Below are positions 32,801-42,477 of a stretch of DNA of 64,000 nt, piece by piece. The notes under the pieces were generated by a model that had not been told where the DNA came from, did not search any database, and saw nothing but the letters and a program-made list of their open reading frames with translations. Positions within the stretch are counted from its first letter, which is position 1. Each line of letters starts with the position of its first letter. The DNA comes from Plecoglossus altivelis (Eukaryota; Chordata; Actinopteri; Osmeriformes; Plecoglossidae). Made by a program: the position numbers and the translations under genes. The DNA lies in NCBI GenBank assembly GCA_036571765.1, contig BROE01000024.1, positions 2,553,054-2,617,053 on the forward strand, written 5' to 3'.

Positions 32801-35369
32801 CCGCTGTATTGATCAGAGAGGACTCGATAGATCAGCGCAAGAGCCAAATTGAAGAAAAGGTCCATCAGTTAGCATCCAATTGCTGAAACCTTCCCAACTG
32901 TACACGTGTCATTAACCCGAGATGCAGTAAGACCGGATAACCAGGCTTGGTTTGCTCAGTGTGTGTGTGTGTCTGCAGAGGTTGTGCTAGGGAGTCTCAG
33001 CGCACAGTACCTGGTGAGTGGACCAGCCAGGGGTCAGTTAGCAGCTGTTAGCAGCCTGGGCACCAATACAGCCTCTCCACCTACCATGGTACAGTACAGT
33101 CCAGCAGGAGGGAGAGGGAAGCCAGACCCACACCATTTAGACCCTCCTATCTACAGATACTACAAGGGCACGCAAAGCCCAGGTGACAAGTCAAAATAAT
33201 TCTGGAAACGGATAGGATCCCCTTAAAGGTAACGGGGACAGGACGGACCAGAATGAATTTTCAGAGGTCGATGCAGATGCATTGCCCTTCGTCGTCTGTC
33301 AATCAGTACTGTGCTCAAGACAGCTTAGTGGTTGAACTGGGATGTGTATACAATTAGCAATTTCACTCATATTTGAGGCCCATATACATAATCAGAAAAC
33401 ATATATTCGATTCGTTCTTTAGCTCCTTAGCATTGCATAGCACGTTTAGCATACATGGTGGTATCCCCAGACAAGTGACTCCACATTAATTAAGCTTTGA
33501 GGGTCTCAAAAACAAGCCCTCCTTGTGCTGCATTAGTATGCGCATTTCAGGTTCGGTGAGTGGAAGAAAGGGATACCCAGACCTAGAATAATTAGAATCC
33601 GTTTGAAATGAAATCCCCCTGTCAAAACACTGAACCGATCTGCATCCTGCTCTAAGGACAAAAGACCGTGATCTTTTCTGTCATCCAACGAAAACGCTAC
33701 GTTGCGTTCCATCCAGATTCGACTCCACGGCCAGCGTCTACGTGGAAGGAAACGCGGCGCAGAAATAAAACGCGTTCCAACTGCTTTGCAAAACCAAAAC
33801 GGGTATAAAAAAAAACCTACAACCTTGCAGATCTGTCGAGGTTCGCGATCAGCTTCCCATCGACCTAAACTGAACAGCCTTTCAGACGTTCCTCACCTCC
33901 GTCTCTCTCTCTGGCCCGGTGCGCGTGGAATGCCTTGGCTCTGCCGTGCCCTGTGCTGTCAAGGTGTTTGCTATCAGGACTGTCAGATCTCCGGAGCATC
34001 TTGCAGGGAGGGGTGGCGTCTGCCGAGTCTCGCATCTTCTCATGGCGGTGATCGCCTCCTGGGTGGCTCTTGGATGTGTATTTGAGAGTCTGAAACAGAA
34101 ATCGAAACTCGTGGGTGGTGTGCAAATCCATGGACTTACATTGCAATACCTTTGTGTATCCCCCCCCCCCTCCTTCGTTTAATATTTTATCATGCCATTC
34201 CATACGTGCATTTCACTAATAGGTTATATCAAAGATGATGTGCTGCACTTCGATTTGTCTCGTCTTGTTCGTTTAGCTAGCAAGTGTGTGGTTGACTTCT
34301 CATGCTCTTGGAGGTTGTTACGCCACACACCATGATCAGGTGTATAACGTTACACTGCACCATTATTACTAGCATTTACAAGTTAACGTTAATAACTCTC
34401 GCTGTTTCGCCTTCGGCTGGCTAGCTAGCTAGGCTATCAATCAGGATAGATTGTAATTAACGACCTAATCCCAAATGACTTCAGATCAGTTTTCTACAAA
34501 CCTCATTTGATAACATTACCTAGAAAAGGTCACAACTTTAGGTTTCATGAATAGATCAAACGAATCATCTGATTTCATTCAGTGTAATGTTGGCAATCTA
34601 TTGGCTACATTTCTTTATTGATTAGGTTTAGTGGCAGTACAAAAAAAAGATCTAAATACCAATGGTCTGATCGTAAACACATCACGGAACATAAGTTAAG
34701 AAACATGGTAACGATCTAAATTTATAAATGCAAAATTACACCGCTACAGTATGTGGTAGTCTTGATTTTTCTGCTCTTGTCTGTGTCGTAGCTACGCTAA
34801 ACTAGTCAACTTGCTAACATTAGCCAGCTAGCTTTGACAGATCAGGCCTTGCTTTTAGCTCTCATAAAACTAGCCCATAAACGTGTCCAATCATTCGAAT
34901 TCGACGTTCAAATAAACTCACATGATCTAAGAAACATAACAATTAGGTTAGTAAATGCACACCATTTTTATTTTCTTAAATACCTGAAAGTAACTCCCTA
35001 CTTTTAGAATGATTTTCCGCACCAAGGCCTGTTGTGCTTTTCGCAAGCCTGCGCTAGAGTATCCATTTTAATCTTATTTGTTGCTAGCCAGCTAGTGGCG
35101 AGCTATGAAGTACCTGGTAGGGTTGAGAATCCCTTCGGTCGCACCTACAAATAGAAATAAAATAGGTTATTAATATGATACATCGTTGTCATCGTAAACA
35201 GTTGGCTGATTCCTGCAACAGCTGAATTGACTGCTAAGTTTGTACTTATTATGGTTTCAATAAAAAATGGCGGATTGTCAAAGCGTAGCAGGAAAGAAGG
35301 AAAATCGGAGTAAGTAGAGGCTGTTTACCCATCGCTGAGTCTCGGTTGTTTCCTTGCATACATTACCAT
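19584..35369 (-). CDS. wac: WAC, WW domain-containing adaptor with coiled coil, 13 coding exons
   Basis: Exons join(35369..35329, 35144..35114, 34089..33897, 29840..29746, 28155..28040, 27572..27457, 25438..25181, 22799..22677, 21817..21669, 21517..21396, 20338..20140, 19954..19827, 19653..19584), minus strand, 1641 nt, 546 residues. All junctions are GT-AG and all phases agree. The N-terminus is [14 protein letters not shown]. The WW domain spans about 126-157 with W128, Y139-Y141, W150 and P153. A Ser/Pro-rich middle follows, then conserved blocks ([34 protein letters not shown]) and a C-terminal coiled coil (about 478-540) ending QNSFMV. Known role: nuclear adaptor recruiting RNF20/RNF40 to RNA polymerase II for H2B ubiquitination, also tied to mTORC1 and autophagy. 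About 100 residues after residue 197 of the 647-residue human form have no counterpart here. Identity is certain; exon completeness needs a transcript. Confidence 0.96.
19827..19954 (-). CDS. wac: WAC coding exon 12 (coiled coil)
   Basis: Acceptor CGTTGCAG, donor GTACGT. Encodes residues 482-523: [20 protein letters not shown], then [20 protein letters not shown]. Confidence 0.97.
20140..20338 (-). CDS. wac: WAC coding exon 11
   Basis: Acceptor GCATCACCAG, donor GTACAC. Encodes residues 416-481: [11 protein letters not shown], a Ser/Ala/Pro-rich GC-rich insert, then [20 protein letters not shown]. Other reading frames of this GC-rich exon also look open and are artefacts. Confidence 0.95.
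20669..20900. repeat. (TA)n microsatellite in WAC intron 10
   Basis: About 230 bp of interrupted TATATA/TCTATA sequence next to an A-run. Self-complementary, so cruciform-prone. Confidence 0.95.
21396..21517 (-). CDS. wac: WAC coding exon 10
   Basis: Acceptor GCCTTCCAG, donor GTGAGC. Encodes residues 375-414: [20 protein letters not shown] ... SPRTLQRQ. It ends in phase 2, which matches exon 11. Confidence 0.94.
21669..21817 (-). CDS. wac: WAC coding exon 9
   Basis: Acceptor CCCCCAACAG, donor GTAGGT. Encodes residues 326-374 with [18 protein letters not shown] and [13 protein letters not shown]. The upstream 11-bp minisatellite begins within about 20 bp of the acceptor. Confidence 0.96.
21835..21957 (+). 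repeat. 11-bp minisatellite in WAC intron 8
   Basis: Unit GGTGGAACGCC, about 11 copies, the first few carrying CA in place of CC. It abuts exon 9 at 21817, so on the gene strand the array sits where the branch point would be expected. Confidence 0.95.
22322..22630 (+). repeat. 21-bp minisatellite with telomere-like core in WAC intron 8
   Basis: Unit GGGTTAGGATGGAGAAGAGT(T/G), about 14 copies. Each carries GGGTTAGG. Unit length is a multiple of 3, which creates open frames on both strands; these are not genes. Confidence 0.95.
22677..22799 (-). CDS. wac: WAC coding exon 8
   Basis: Acceptor CCCTTCCAG, donor GTAGGT. Encodes residues 285-324: [20 protein letters not shown], then [20 protein letters not shown]. 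Confidence 0.96.
23118..23430 (+). repeat. Composite minisatellite (19-bp then 39-bp units) in WAC intron 7
   Basis: About seven copies of a 19-bp unit (CCCACAAGACGGCACCTTG) pass into about four copies of a 39-bp unit (AGGAGAGCACCTAGTCCAAA...). The second looks like a derivative, since GCACC(T) is shared. Confidence 0.9.
23595..23780 (+). mobile_element. Possible tRNA-derived SINE remnant in WAC intron 7
   Basis: TGGCTGAGTGTTAGACTGCA resembles a tRNA A box / D arm. GCTCAAACCCAATCC downstream could be a decayed B box. A tail with ATCAATAAGGCGC resembles teleost SINE 3' ends. Degenerate; the call is tentative. Confidence 0.35.
25181..25438 (-). CDS. wac: WAC coding exon 7 (Pro/Ser-rich, LLQDP block)
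   Basis: Acceptor TTCCTCCAG, donor GTGAGG. Encodes residues 199-283. It aligns with human from about ...SGDKPVSHSC onward, including [25 protein letters not shown] and KINE. Confidence 0.95.
25990..26475 (+). repeat. 26-bp minisatellite in WAC intron 6, about 17 copies
   Basis: Unit GGGACTGGACAGGTGCAGGG plus TTAACA, regular from about 26110. The 25990-26110 part is older and more degenerate (GGGGAGGTGCAGGGTTAACA). Contains repeated CAGGTG E-box sequence. Confidence 0.95.
27310..27430 (+). repeat. 13-bp minisatellite in WAC intron 6
   Basis: CACCCACCCAGCA units, about eight, ending roughly 25 bp from the exon 6 donor at 27457. Confidence 0.9.
27457..27572 (-). CDS. wac: WAC coding exon 6
   Basis: Acceptor ATCCACAG, donor GTAAGT. 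Encodes EQRQKETAK, then [18 protein letters not shown]. It ends in phase 1; joining to the next detected exon gives Lys198 and an open frame. Confidence 0.96.
28040..28155 (-). CDS. wac: WAC coding exon 5 (WW domain)
   Basis: Acceptor CTAACCCTCAG, donor GTGAGC. Encodes residues 121-158 with the complete WW domain; the core [18 protein letters not shown] is identical to human. Confidence 0.98.
28156..29745 (-). other. WAC intron 4
   Basis: 1.6 kb. A purine-rich tandem repeat lies at 28478-28700 and a (GGA)n stretch at 29690-29725; the rest is unique sequence without a recognisable gene. Confidence 0.7.
28478..28700 (+). repeat. Purine-rich tandem repeat (ATGCAGGGAGAGAGAAAAGG units)
   Basis: Units of roughly 26-32 bp, about eight copies, alternating GGGAGAG and GGGCGAG. 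Frames across it encode low-complexity Arg/Glu or Ser/Leu repeats and are rejected as genes. Confidence 0.9.
29746..29840 (-). CDS. wac: WAC coding exon 4
   Basis: Acceptor CTTCCTCCAG, donor GTGAGT. Encodes residues 90-120, [14 protein letters not shown] followed by a Ser/His/Asn-rich linker. It is shorter than the human linker. Confidence 0.95.
29841..33896 (-). other. WAC intron 3 (4.1 kb)
   Basis: Mostly unique sequence with one 21-bp minisatellite at 31210-31325. No coding similarity was recognised on either strand. Confidence 0.7.
31210..31325 (+). repeat. 21-bp minisatellite in WAC intron 3, five copies
   Basis: Unit GTGTGTCAGTTAGGCCCCTT plus G, nearly perfect, so probably young. Confidence 0.95.
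33897..34089 (-). CDS. wac: WAC coding exon 3
   Basis: Acceptor TGTTTCAG, donor GTGAGG. Encodes residues 25-88: [21 protein letters not shown], then KMLRRSDSP and HRARERDG. This basic segment is rich in candidate nuclear-localisation and phosphorylation sites. Confidence 0.96.
34090..35113 (-). other. WAC intron 2
   Basis: 1.0 kb of AT-rich unique sequence with several TAGCTAGC/GCTAGCTA motifs. No repeats or coding sequence seen. Confidence 0.7.
35114..35144 (-). CDS. wac: WAC coding exon 2 (31-nt microexon)
   Basis: Acceptor TTTGTAG before 35144, donor GTACTT from 35113. Completes Gly14 and encodes [10 protein letters not shown] (15-24), matching human CHDRRGDSQPYQ with two residues fewer. 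Confidence 0.92.
35264..35275 (+). promoter_or_regulatory. YY1-like motif in WAC intron 1
   Basis: AAAAATGGCGGA matches the AANATGGCGG core, about 100 bp downstream of the WAC start codon, a usual place for YY1 sites in housekeeping promoters. Confidence 0.4.
35329..35369 (-). CDS. wac: WAC coding exon 1
   Basis: ATG at 35369-35367, donor GTAAAC from 35328. Encodes residues 1-13 plus two bases of Gly14. Met1 has T at -3; the second Met (residue 3) has G at -3, so initiation at Met3 is possible. Met1 is chosen because the human protein also starts MVMYARKQ. Confidence 0.93.
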
Positions 35370-36376
35370 CAATGCCGTGTTAGTGTGTGTAGAGTGGATG
35401 TGAAAGATGGACTGCTCTACGCCCTTTTGTGTATTCAACAAACTAAAACCGTATAATTTCTTTAGTTTTGAATATGCTCTTCGGAATCGGAAGAGCGCCC
35501 TCAGTCCATCTCTCACTCTCACACACCAAGCAAGCTATGCCCTACAGAGAAGTGAAGCGCACAGGCTGCAACCGATGTTGCCAGGTTATTGCAACAGGAC
35601 CCTCCGACCACACACAATCCCAATCAATAGTTTTCAGAGCCCCTGTGGACTTCAACCGAAGATTAGGATCTTCATCGTAAGGCTGGATTTGATAAGAAGA
35701 CTATTGTTGATGGGTAGTCAGGAACCTTTGAAGCCTGTGGCTTTTGGAAGATAATTCAAGTTTTAGTTAAGGATATAAATTAATGCACTGCTAAGTGAGT
35801 GCAGGGAATGAGTCCAGATCCCACTGGCATGATTTGACTAGTAACTAGACTGTAACTATAGTTACAAGTAAAACAAAAACTAGTTGCTTTGGATACAAAC
35901 TGAATATTCAGATTTGGGTGAAGCTGCATAGTTTATTTTCTTCTTCACATTATTCTCTGTCTCTATTATGTTGAGTTTTATTCAATGTGTCAACACAGAA
36001 TCACATAACTACAATTTGCTCTCTGTCCACAATAATGGTGTCCCCTACTAGCCATGACCATCTCCGTTGACTTGCATTAAAAGGGGGTTTAAATGTTTGG
36101 CAACCCTGAGTGAATTTACCCGCGCCCCTCCCACAGCAACATACGGGATACCGTGGCGCTAAAACTGTCTAAACTTGGGTTTGACAGCAAATTGCAAACA
36201 CCAGGAATATTTTTTACATCTAAATACGAAAAAACAAACCTATTCCAAAAAGTTTTTGTCGTCTTCAAACAATTTCGCATATTTTTACTGCTCAATATAA
36301 CAATTCATAAATTGAAACTTACTAAATGTTGCAACCCGTGTCTTCAAAATAGACAAATCAATTATTTGAGTGTATT

Positions 36377-36390
36377 GTGCCATCTAGTGG
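36377..36390 (-). promoter_or_regulatory. Strong CTCF-like motif upstream of WAC
   Basis: The minus strand reads CCACTAGATGGCAC, a strong CTCF-core match, 1.0 kb upstream of the WAC ATG. Its orientation is convergent with the motif at 17250. Confidence 0.55.
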
Positions 36391-38384
36391 GTATTTATGA
36401 CATTGCATCTACAATGCAAAGGTATTTGAGGCCCATCGCATTCATGACTGTCCACTTAGTTAATAAGTGTAATTTATGCTAACTATGCTAACTATTTTAA
36501 ATTACTGACAGCATAGACTACTCTCCAAATACATAGATTCTACATATAGTAGGAATTATATAAAATTACATCAAATAAGGTCTTCTTCGCTCTAGAATGA
36601 AAATAAAATCACTAGTTGAGGCATATCAAACGGATGAGTGGTCTCATTCATGTCTATTCATTTGTAAATAAAATATCAACAAAGTAACTAAATAAGTCCA
36701 GTTGAATTATGCTATGCACTATTCCATGGTATTAATAGGCCTGTGCAGAGTTAATCATTTCATAGCCGCTGTGTCGAATTGTCCTATGAGAAAGGTTTAC
36801 GAGCCCAGATTATACGGACAAAAGAAGCCGTTTATCAGCATTTTGTGGCAACAATGCATTTAGTTGTCAGTCCGGCACAAAATGAACCTCTTTGTTGATA
36901 CATTTCCAGAACATACTGATTAGAAAACTCGTTCCGAGTCCTGTGACGATATCTATAAATTGGTACATGTAAGCTCGTCTTTCTTCAATGATTCATGTAT
37001 TGTATCACAGCTGTTCAATCAAGTCCAGTTATGTCAAAACAAACCTAGACTTAAGACTTATGGCCAGGTTCATCGGGTTATTATAGAATGTATCATGCAA
37101 CTGAAACGTTTTTTTTTCTCTGAGACTATGCCATTAGCTCTGGTACCTACGAAAGATGAACTGTAGGAGTCACCATAAACCAACTTTCACAAACTTAGGA
37201 AAACATCCATGTTGAAAATGCACGCGAACAATATGCTTAGTCCAGAGAAACATTCAGATAACCACCATTAAACATATTTCATAGCATAAACAGAGGTTTT
37301 GGGACCATCACGATAACTATACGGTTAAATCGGGTAAACCAAAGCGGAACAAGGGACAGGCATGTTTTGGTTTCTCTCCGTAGTCTTTCAGCATGATAAA
37401 CTTCTGATGCAACACAAAAACTCACACTTGAAATTTCACATCGTTTGACACGGATAGAAATGGACACAGATGCAATGCAATCAACATACTTGCATCTGCC
37501 AAAGAATGCACTGCATTCAAACTTCTAAGCATAGTTCTACTGTAGGCCACCTAATTGTCAATAGTCCATGGGTTTTACAAAATCGTCTCAAAACACTGAT
37601 TAAACAAATACATATTGAGTAGAGATTTTATGAATAGTCCGTGCTTTCAACATTACATTCAAACAGCCTGGACGTTTGTGTCAAGAAACAACTGGCACCG
37701 CCTTCGAGGAATACAGACCAATCAAAATATAGACTCATTGAAAAAGACGTTCCGGTGGAAAACTGCCTCTAGGCACTGGACTGGGATCAGTTATTATTCA
37801 GAAATCCAGACCCAAAGCACCGGAAGAGAAACACGCAAACCGAATGAAGATCAGCGTCTAGAGTCAGCCCCGTAACATAAGCTTAGCCTACCACTTCGAA
37901 TAAGGATAGGAGTGGATGCGAATTGCATTCAGACAGGAGAACAAGGATGAGTTTGAAAAGCAGATATTAGCATATCAATTCCGAGTGTAAAGCTTTTGTA
38001 GTATTTGCATGTGAGGTATCGTCTACGAAGTGATCTTATAAAGCGCACATTTGACCAACGCCTTCGGATCTTGAGTGAGTACCATCGTTGTAACATTGTA
38101 TCAACTCCGTAGCTGTTTTGACATGACGAACTTGTATTCCACGGCGAATTGGAAAGCTTCGGACAAACCACCGCTATCTACAGTAACAGAAAGTTGGACC
38201 AAAACATTTTCTTTTGTTTACTCACAGCTTACACTCATATCGTTTTGCGGCACGCTCGTAGCCTACTGTGTTGTGATCAACACAGAATGAATAGCCCTCC
38301 GTGCCTGGCCAAGACAAGTGTTCGGACACGGAGCTTGTCACGGACTGACAGCGCCAAGCAACAGTGACAGGGTGGCGGAACGAT

Positions 38385-38407
38385 GTCTTACGGCCATGCC
38401 GTAAGAC
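38385..38407. repeat. Perfect 10-bp inverted repeat
   Basis: GTCTTACGGC and GCCGTAAGAC separated by CAT. It could bind a dimeric factor or form a hairpin; no family recognised. Confidence 0.7.
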
Positions 38408-39620
38408 CGTGGACTTCGGCTTTATCGCTAGCTATCTTCATGGGTTATTGCCAGAAGTTTTGAAATAACTATCCAGCCAGGTCATCTCTTTGTGACCTCA
38501 ATGGAGCGAGCAGGGTGCGCTGACCTGCGTCATTGTCCGGACAGATTAATCAAGGATCCAGGAGCTATTAGGCATGGCCTTGCAAAGCCAACAGTGATAC
38601 CGCATGATGATCCATTCGCAAACACACTCTAGAATTCTTTATTTATAGTTTAGAGAGTAGTTAAGTAGGGCAAATTCACTAGCTTGTAAACGTATTTCCA
38701 AGTCTACACCCTTGAGAAGGCCTGGGTAATTTGGAGCCTAGCTGGAGGGGAGGAGACGAAGGGAGGCGGGGGAGGAAATAAGGCGGATGGAGGAGAGGAG
38801 TGCAGGCTTGAGTCAGAGTAGAGACTCAAACGCCAGAGGGTTGGTTGTGGGTTGTCACACCAAGAGCCAGCGTGGTCGTAGCAGGTGTCTGAAGACCCGT
38901 GGCCCAGCGCAGATGACATTCCTGGGATATTGTTCCAGAGGTGGCAGGTCATGGATGGAGGAGGGGAAAGGGAGCTGCGAGAGAGTTTTGGGAATGCTAT
39001 GTTTGCTATGCCACTCTTGCAGCTCTGTAGGAGCGACCTGCTGACAGAGGCTTAAATGTTTCCTGTTGGGCTGAGGGTTGGGCCGGGTGTTAGACGAGCC
39101 CTGCTCCAGGCCTAGATTGCGCTGATATCTAGACACAGTTCAATTGTTGTCGATGAGGAAACCCTCCCGATAGGTTCCCTGTTCCTATGTTGTCGTCGAG
39201 GGCGGGCGTTGGTCGTTGGCCATGCTCTGTGTCTGTGCTCGGTGTCTGTGCTCGGTGTCTGTGCCTACGCAGCAAAACAGGACACATTTCTTTTCAGAGT
39301 AGAAAACATACATGAGAGGAGATTGTTACAAATGTCTCAGCTTCTGAAGTGTCGCTTCATCTGGGCTATTTGTAGCTGCACGTGCCAGAGTTGTCCAGTG
39401 ATATACTAAGGTGAGCAGGTCACGGGAGGCAAAATCCCTAGTGTCCAGATGTGCTTATCTTCTCTCCAGGCAGGTATGGTCCTGTGAGGTGGCCCTGGTT
39501 ACAGACACTCTCCAGGGGAAGACGTTAGGAAAGACCTGCAGGGATCTAGTCTTTACTCTGGCTGTTTCCCTGGCCGGGCTCATTCCATTTCAGACCGGCT
39601 CCCTGTCTGTCTGCCCTCAT

Positions 39621-39671
<51 letters not shown>

Positions 39672-39676
39672 CCAGC
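39621..39676 (+). repeat. (CTGC)n tetranucleotide array
   Basis: About 13 CTGC/CTGCC-register units followed by degenerate CTGT/CTGC sequence to about 39735. Confidence 0.95.
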
Positions 39677-40126
39677 CTGCCTGCCTCCCTGTGTATCTGT
39701 CTGCTTGCCTACCTGCCTGGCTGCCTGTATGCCTGCAGCCATACCTCGTCTCCTGCATTTCCGTCAGTCTGTCTGCCTGCCTGGCCTGCCAACATGCCTC
39801 TCTCTCTACTGGCTGCCCCCCCCCCCCCCCCCACCCCACCCTCACCCCCCCGTGCAGTGTAGGGTTACCAGCGGTTGCAGGACCCGCGGATGGCTGGCCG
39901 GAATGAGCCCACCCAGCAGATGTCAGCTATCAGACACCGGGCGGTGAGCACTTTAGATGACCGCCCGTGAAAACAAACGAAACCAAAAAAAAGAAACACC
40001 CTTGGATATCCTAGAGCGTCTACTGACAGAGCCCTGATGGAGGAGACAAGAGGAGGCTGCTCTGTGTTACGACCCGTGTAATGATCATTGGAAAAGAAGT
40101 GGCAGAGGCCTGAACCACGTTTAGGC

Positions 40127-40158
<32 letters not shown>
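40127..40158 (+). repeat. (TG)n microsatellite
   Basis: Uninterrupted TG array followed by G9. Confidence 0.95.
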
Positions 40159-40161
<3 letters not shown>

Positions 40162-40450
40162 GGGGGGGGTCAAGGTGTTGATACGTGTACTTGCTGTTGT
40201 TCCACTTCAGTCAGCGTGACCACGACTCGCATGCTTCCAGGCGTCCTGATCTTTTTCTACTTCGTTTCAAATGCAGTGAGAAACTAGATTGGGAAGAGTC
40301 CTGCTTCCTGGCCTGCGAGCTCCCCTCCTTAGTTCATACACAAGGTGCTTCAGTCGTGACTGGAAGTTGCCATATAGGATCTCCAACTGGGGTTTGTTAC
40401 AGTCTGTGTGTGGTCTAATGCCCAGACATTTGGCAGTGTGTTCTCTAGCT

Positions 40451-40472
40451 GTGTGTGTTTGTGTTTGTGTAT

Positions 40473-40527
<55 letters not shown>
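40451..40527 (+). repeat. (TG)n microsatellite
   Basis: Long TG array with TTTG/TATG at its start. Confidence 0.95.
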
Positions 40528-40534
<7 letters not shown>

Positions 40535-41291
40535 TGCGCACACGTGAGGCAGTCGCTTCTACAGCAGCTACACCCAGCTGGTGACGTTATTTTTATTGTT
40601 TTATTGATGTGGATTTTCCATGGATGGTCTCTAGCATTAGGCTACTACTATTCCCTATAGCTTGCTGATAAATAATTGAAGCGACCGGGGAAGGAGACCA
40701 GATAAAAATAGCGGATTGTGGTCACAGTTTTGTCAGACACATTGTAGCAATGTTAGGTCACACAAAACAGATGGCTCTCTGTTTGCACCGCTACATGGAA
40801 CGCACAGGGTACAAAGTGACAAACCAGGATCTGTTTTCCTAGAAAATATTGTCTCTACTTATTACTTTTATTATGTGTTCTCAGCTATTTGACACCTGGA
40901 TTCACACTCGAGTGAATTCTTTGTTTAACCCCCCCCCCCTCTGCAAATGACATCATTGATATACCTTAGCATATTGACAAGGTTTCTTTATTTATCACCG
41001 CTGCATTCACCTGGTCAAAAAGTCACGCACCTCGCTTAAACTGTTGTCACGTCAAATTGGCTCTTTGTCAACGGAAAATAGGCTACAGAGTGTCTAACAT
41101 TACAGCCTGTCAGTAGCAGATATCAAGTGCTGTATTAACGACCGCAAGGTTGCTCTCTTCATTTAGTCCCCGTGCCTGTTTGTGTCAGTGTTCGCGCTGA
41201 GCGCCTGGTTTACGTGCCTGATCGTCCTGCGTCTGACTGTGCTGTCTGTTTGGGATGGACTGACTTGACTGGCTGTCTGCTCCTGTTCACG

Positions 41292-41370
41292 TGTGCGCAC
41301 ATCCGCGCGTGCGTGTGTGTATGTGCACGCGCGCGTGTGTGTGTGCGTGCGTGCGTGTGTGCGTGCATAT
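41292..41370 (+). repeat. Alternating purine-pyrimidine (TG/CG)n tract
   Basis: GTGCGCGCGTGTGTG-like sequence mixing CG and TG dinucleotides, the composition most prone to Z-DNA. Confidence 0.85.
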
Positions 41371-42380
41371 TTGGCAATGGAATAGCACTGGGTTGTGCTG
41401 CTCCAAGGTACGGAGAACCGTCTGTGCGTGCGTGCACGTGCGTCGTGGTGTATCGTTACACGCGCCTTTTGTACAGGCACCCGTCCACCGTTTTTTTGTC
41501 AAAGCTCAGCAGAGTAATACCTCGCCCTGGATCAGATTGCTGACTTGGATCAGCTGGATACTGGGTGCACACTCCGCACACTCACACACTCCTTCCCCCC
41601 CATCCCCCCCCTGGCTTCCAGCTTCGGGGGGTAATAGATCCTGGCCCCCCCATGTCCCCCATCCCCCCCCCCTCCGGTAAAGGCCAATTGCTCTGCAGGC
41701 CGTCGGTCGACACTCTGCCATGATAAGGAAGGAGAGAGAGTCACCAGGGATTGGGGTGGGGGGGGTTGTGGGGGGGTGTATGTTGTTTACCTTCTCGCTC
41801 GACTGACTCCCCCCTTGTCCGACTAAAGGACATGCAGGCACACGTTGTGGCTTTACGACCGCGGTTCATTTCCTCACCAGAGCGCCGACAGCACAGCGGC
41901 ACAAGAGCTGCTTCGTGGCGTCAGCGTCCTTGCGCTGGAGTTCACCAGCTCCAGGGGATGGGCCTGCCTGGGACTCCAGGTCCCCACTGTGTGAAGTCTA
42001 ATCCCTGGTCCTGCTGACTGGAGACATGAGGGTCTAAAGAGGGCGAGGGTGAAAGTGGGGGGGGGGAGTGGAGACGGAAAGCTAAAAGGGAAAGTCAAAG
42101 GAGGTTGTCTTTGGTATGTTGTCAAACTGTGCCTAGCTTTGTGAGGGTGGGGGTGTTGGGCAGGTCTTTTAGAGAAGTGCTGATGCAGGCGTGGAGGCTC
42201 CCTCCGCCTCCCCCTGCCCCCTCCTCAGCTCCCGCTGGCTCCTTTCAGAGGGGCAGGGTCTCAGGGTACGCCACAGTGCCAGTTTTCATGCCCTAAATCC
42301 CCTCTTTGTGCTGCGACCGTCTGGAGGGTTGTCAGCTGCAGCTCCGTACACTTGTTGCTGTTGTCCTGTTCCTCTGGAAA

Positions 42381-42381
42381 G

Positions 42382-42471
<90 letters not shown>

Positions 42472-42477
42472 TGCCTG
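42381..42477 (+). repeat. (CTGC)n array switching to (CAGC)n
   Basis: About 13 TGCC-register units change at about 42438 to eight AGCC-register units, then back to CTGCC. Confidence 0.95.

Larger units (their letters stand above)
35370..38620. other. WAC upstream region, AT-rich unique sequence
   Basis: 3.2 kb with almost no simple repeats, unlike the DNA beyond it. It should include the WAC promoter and 5' leader; no TATA box or CpG-dense island is evident. No gene recognised. Confidence 0.6.

Noticed and set aside
39411..39947. 178-codon plus-strand frame with Cys-Leu-Pro-Ala repeats
   Set aside because: Produced by the (CTGC)n array; flanks show no domain.
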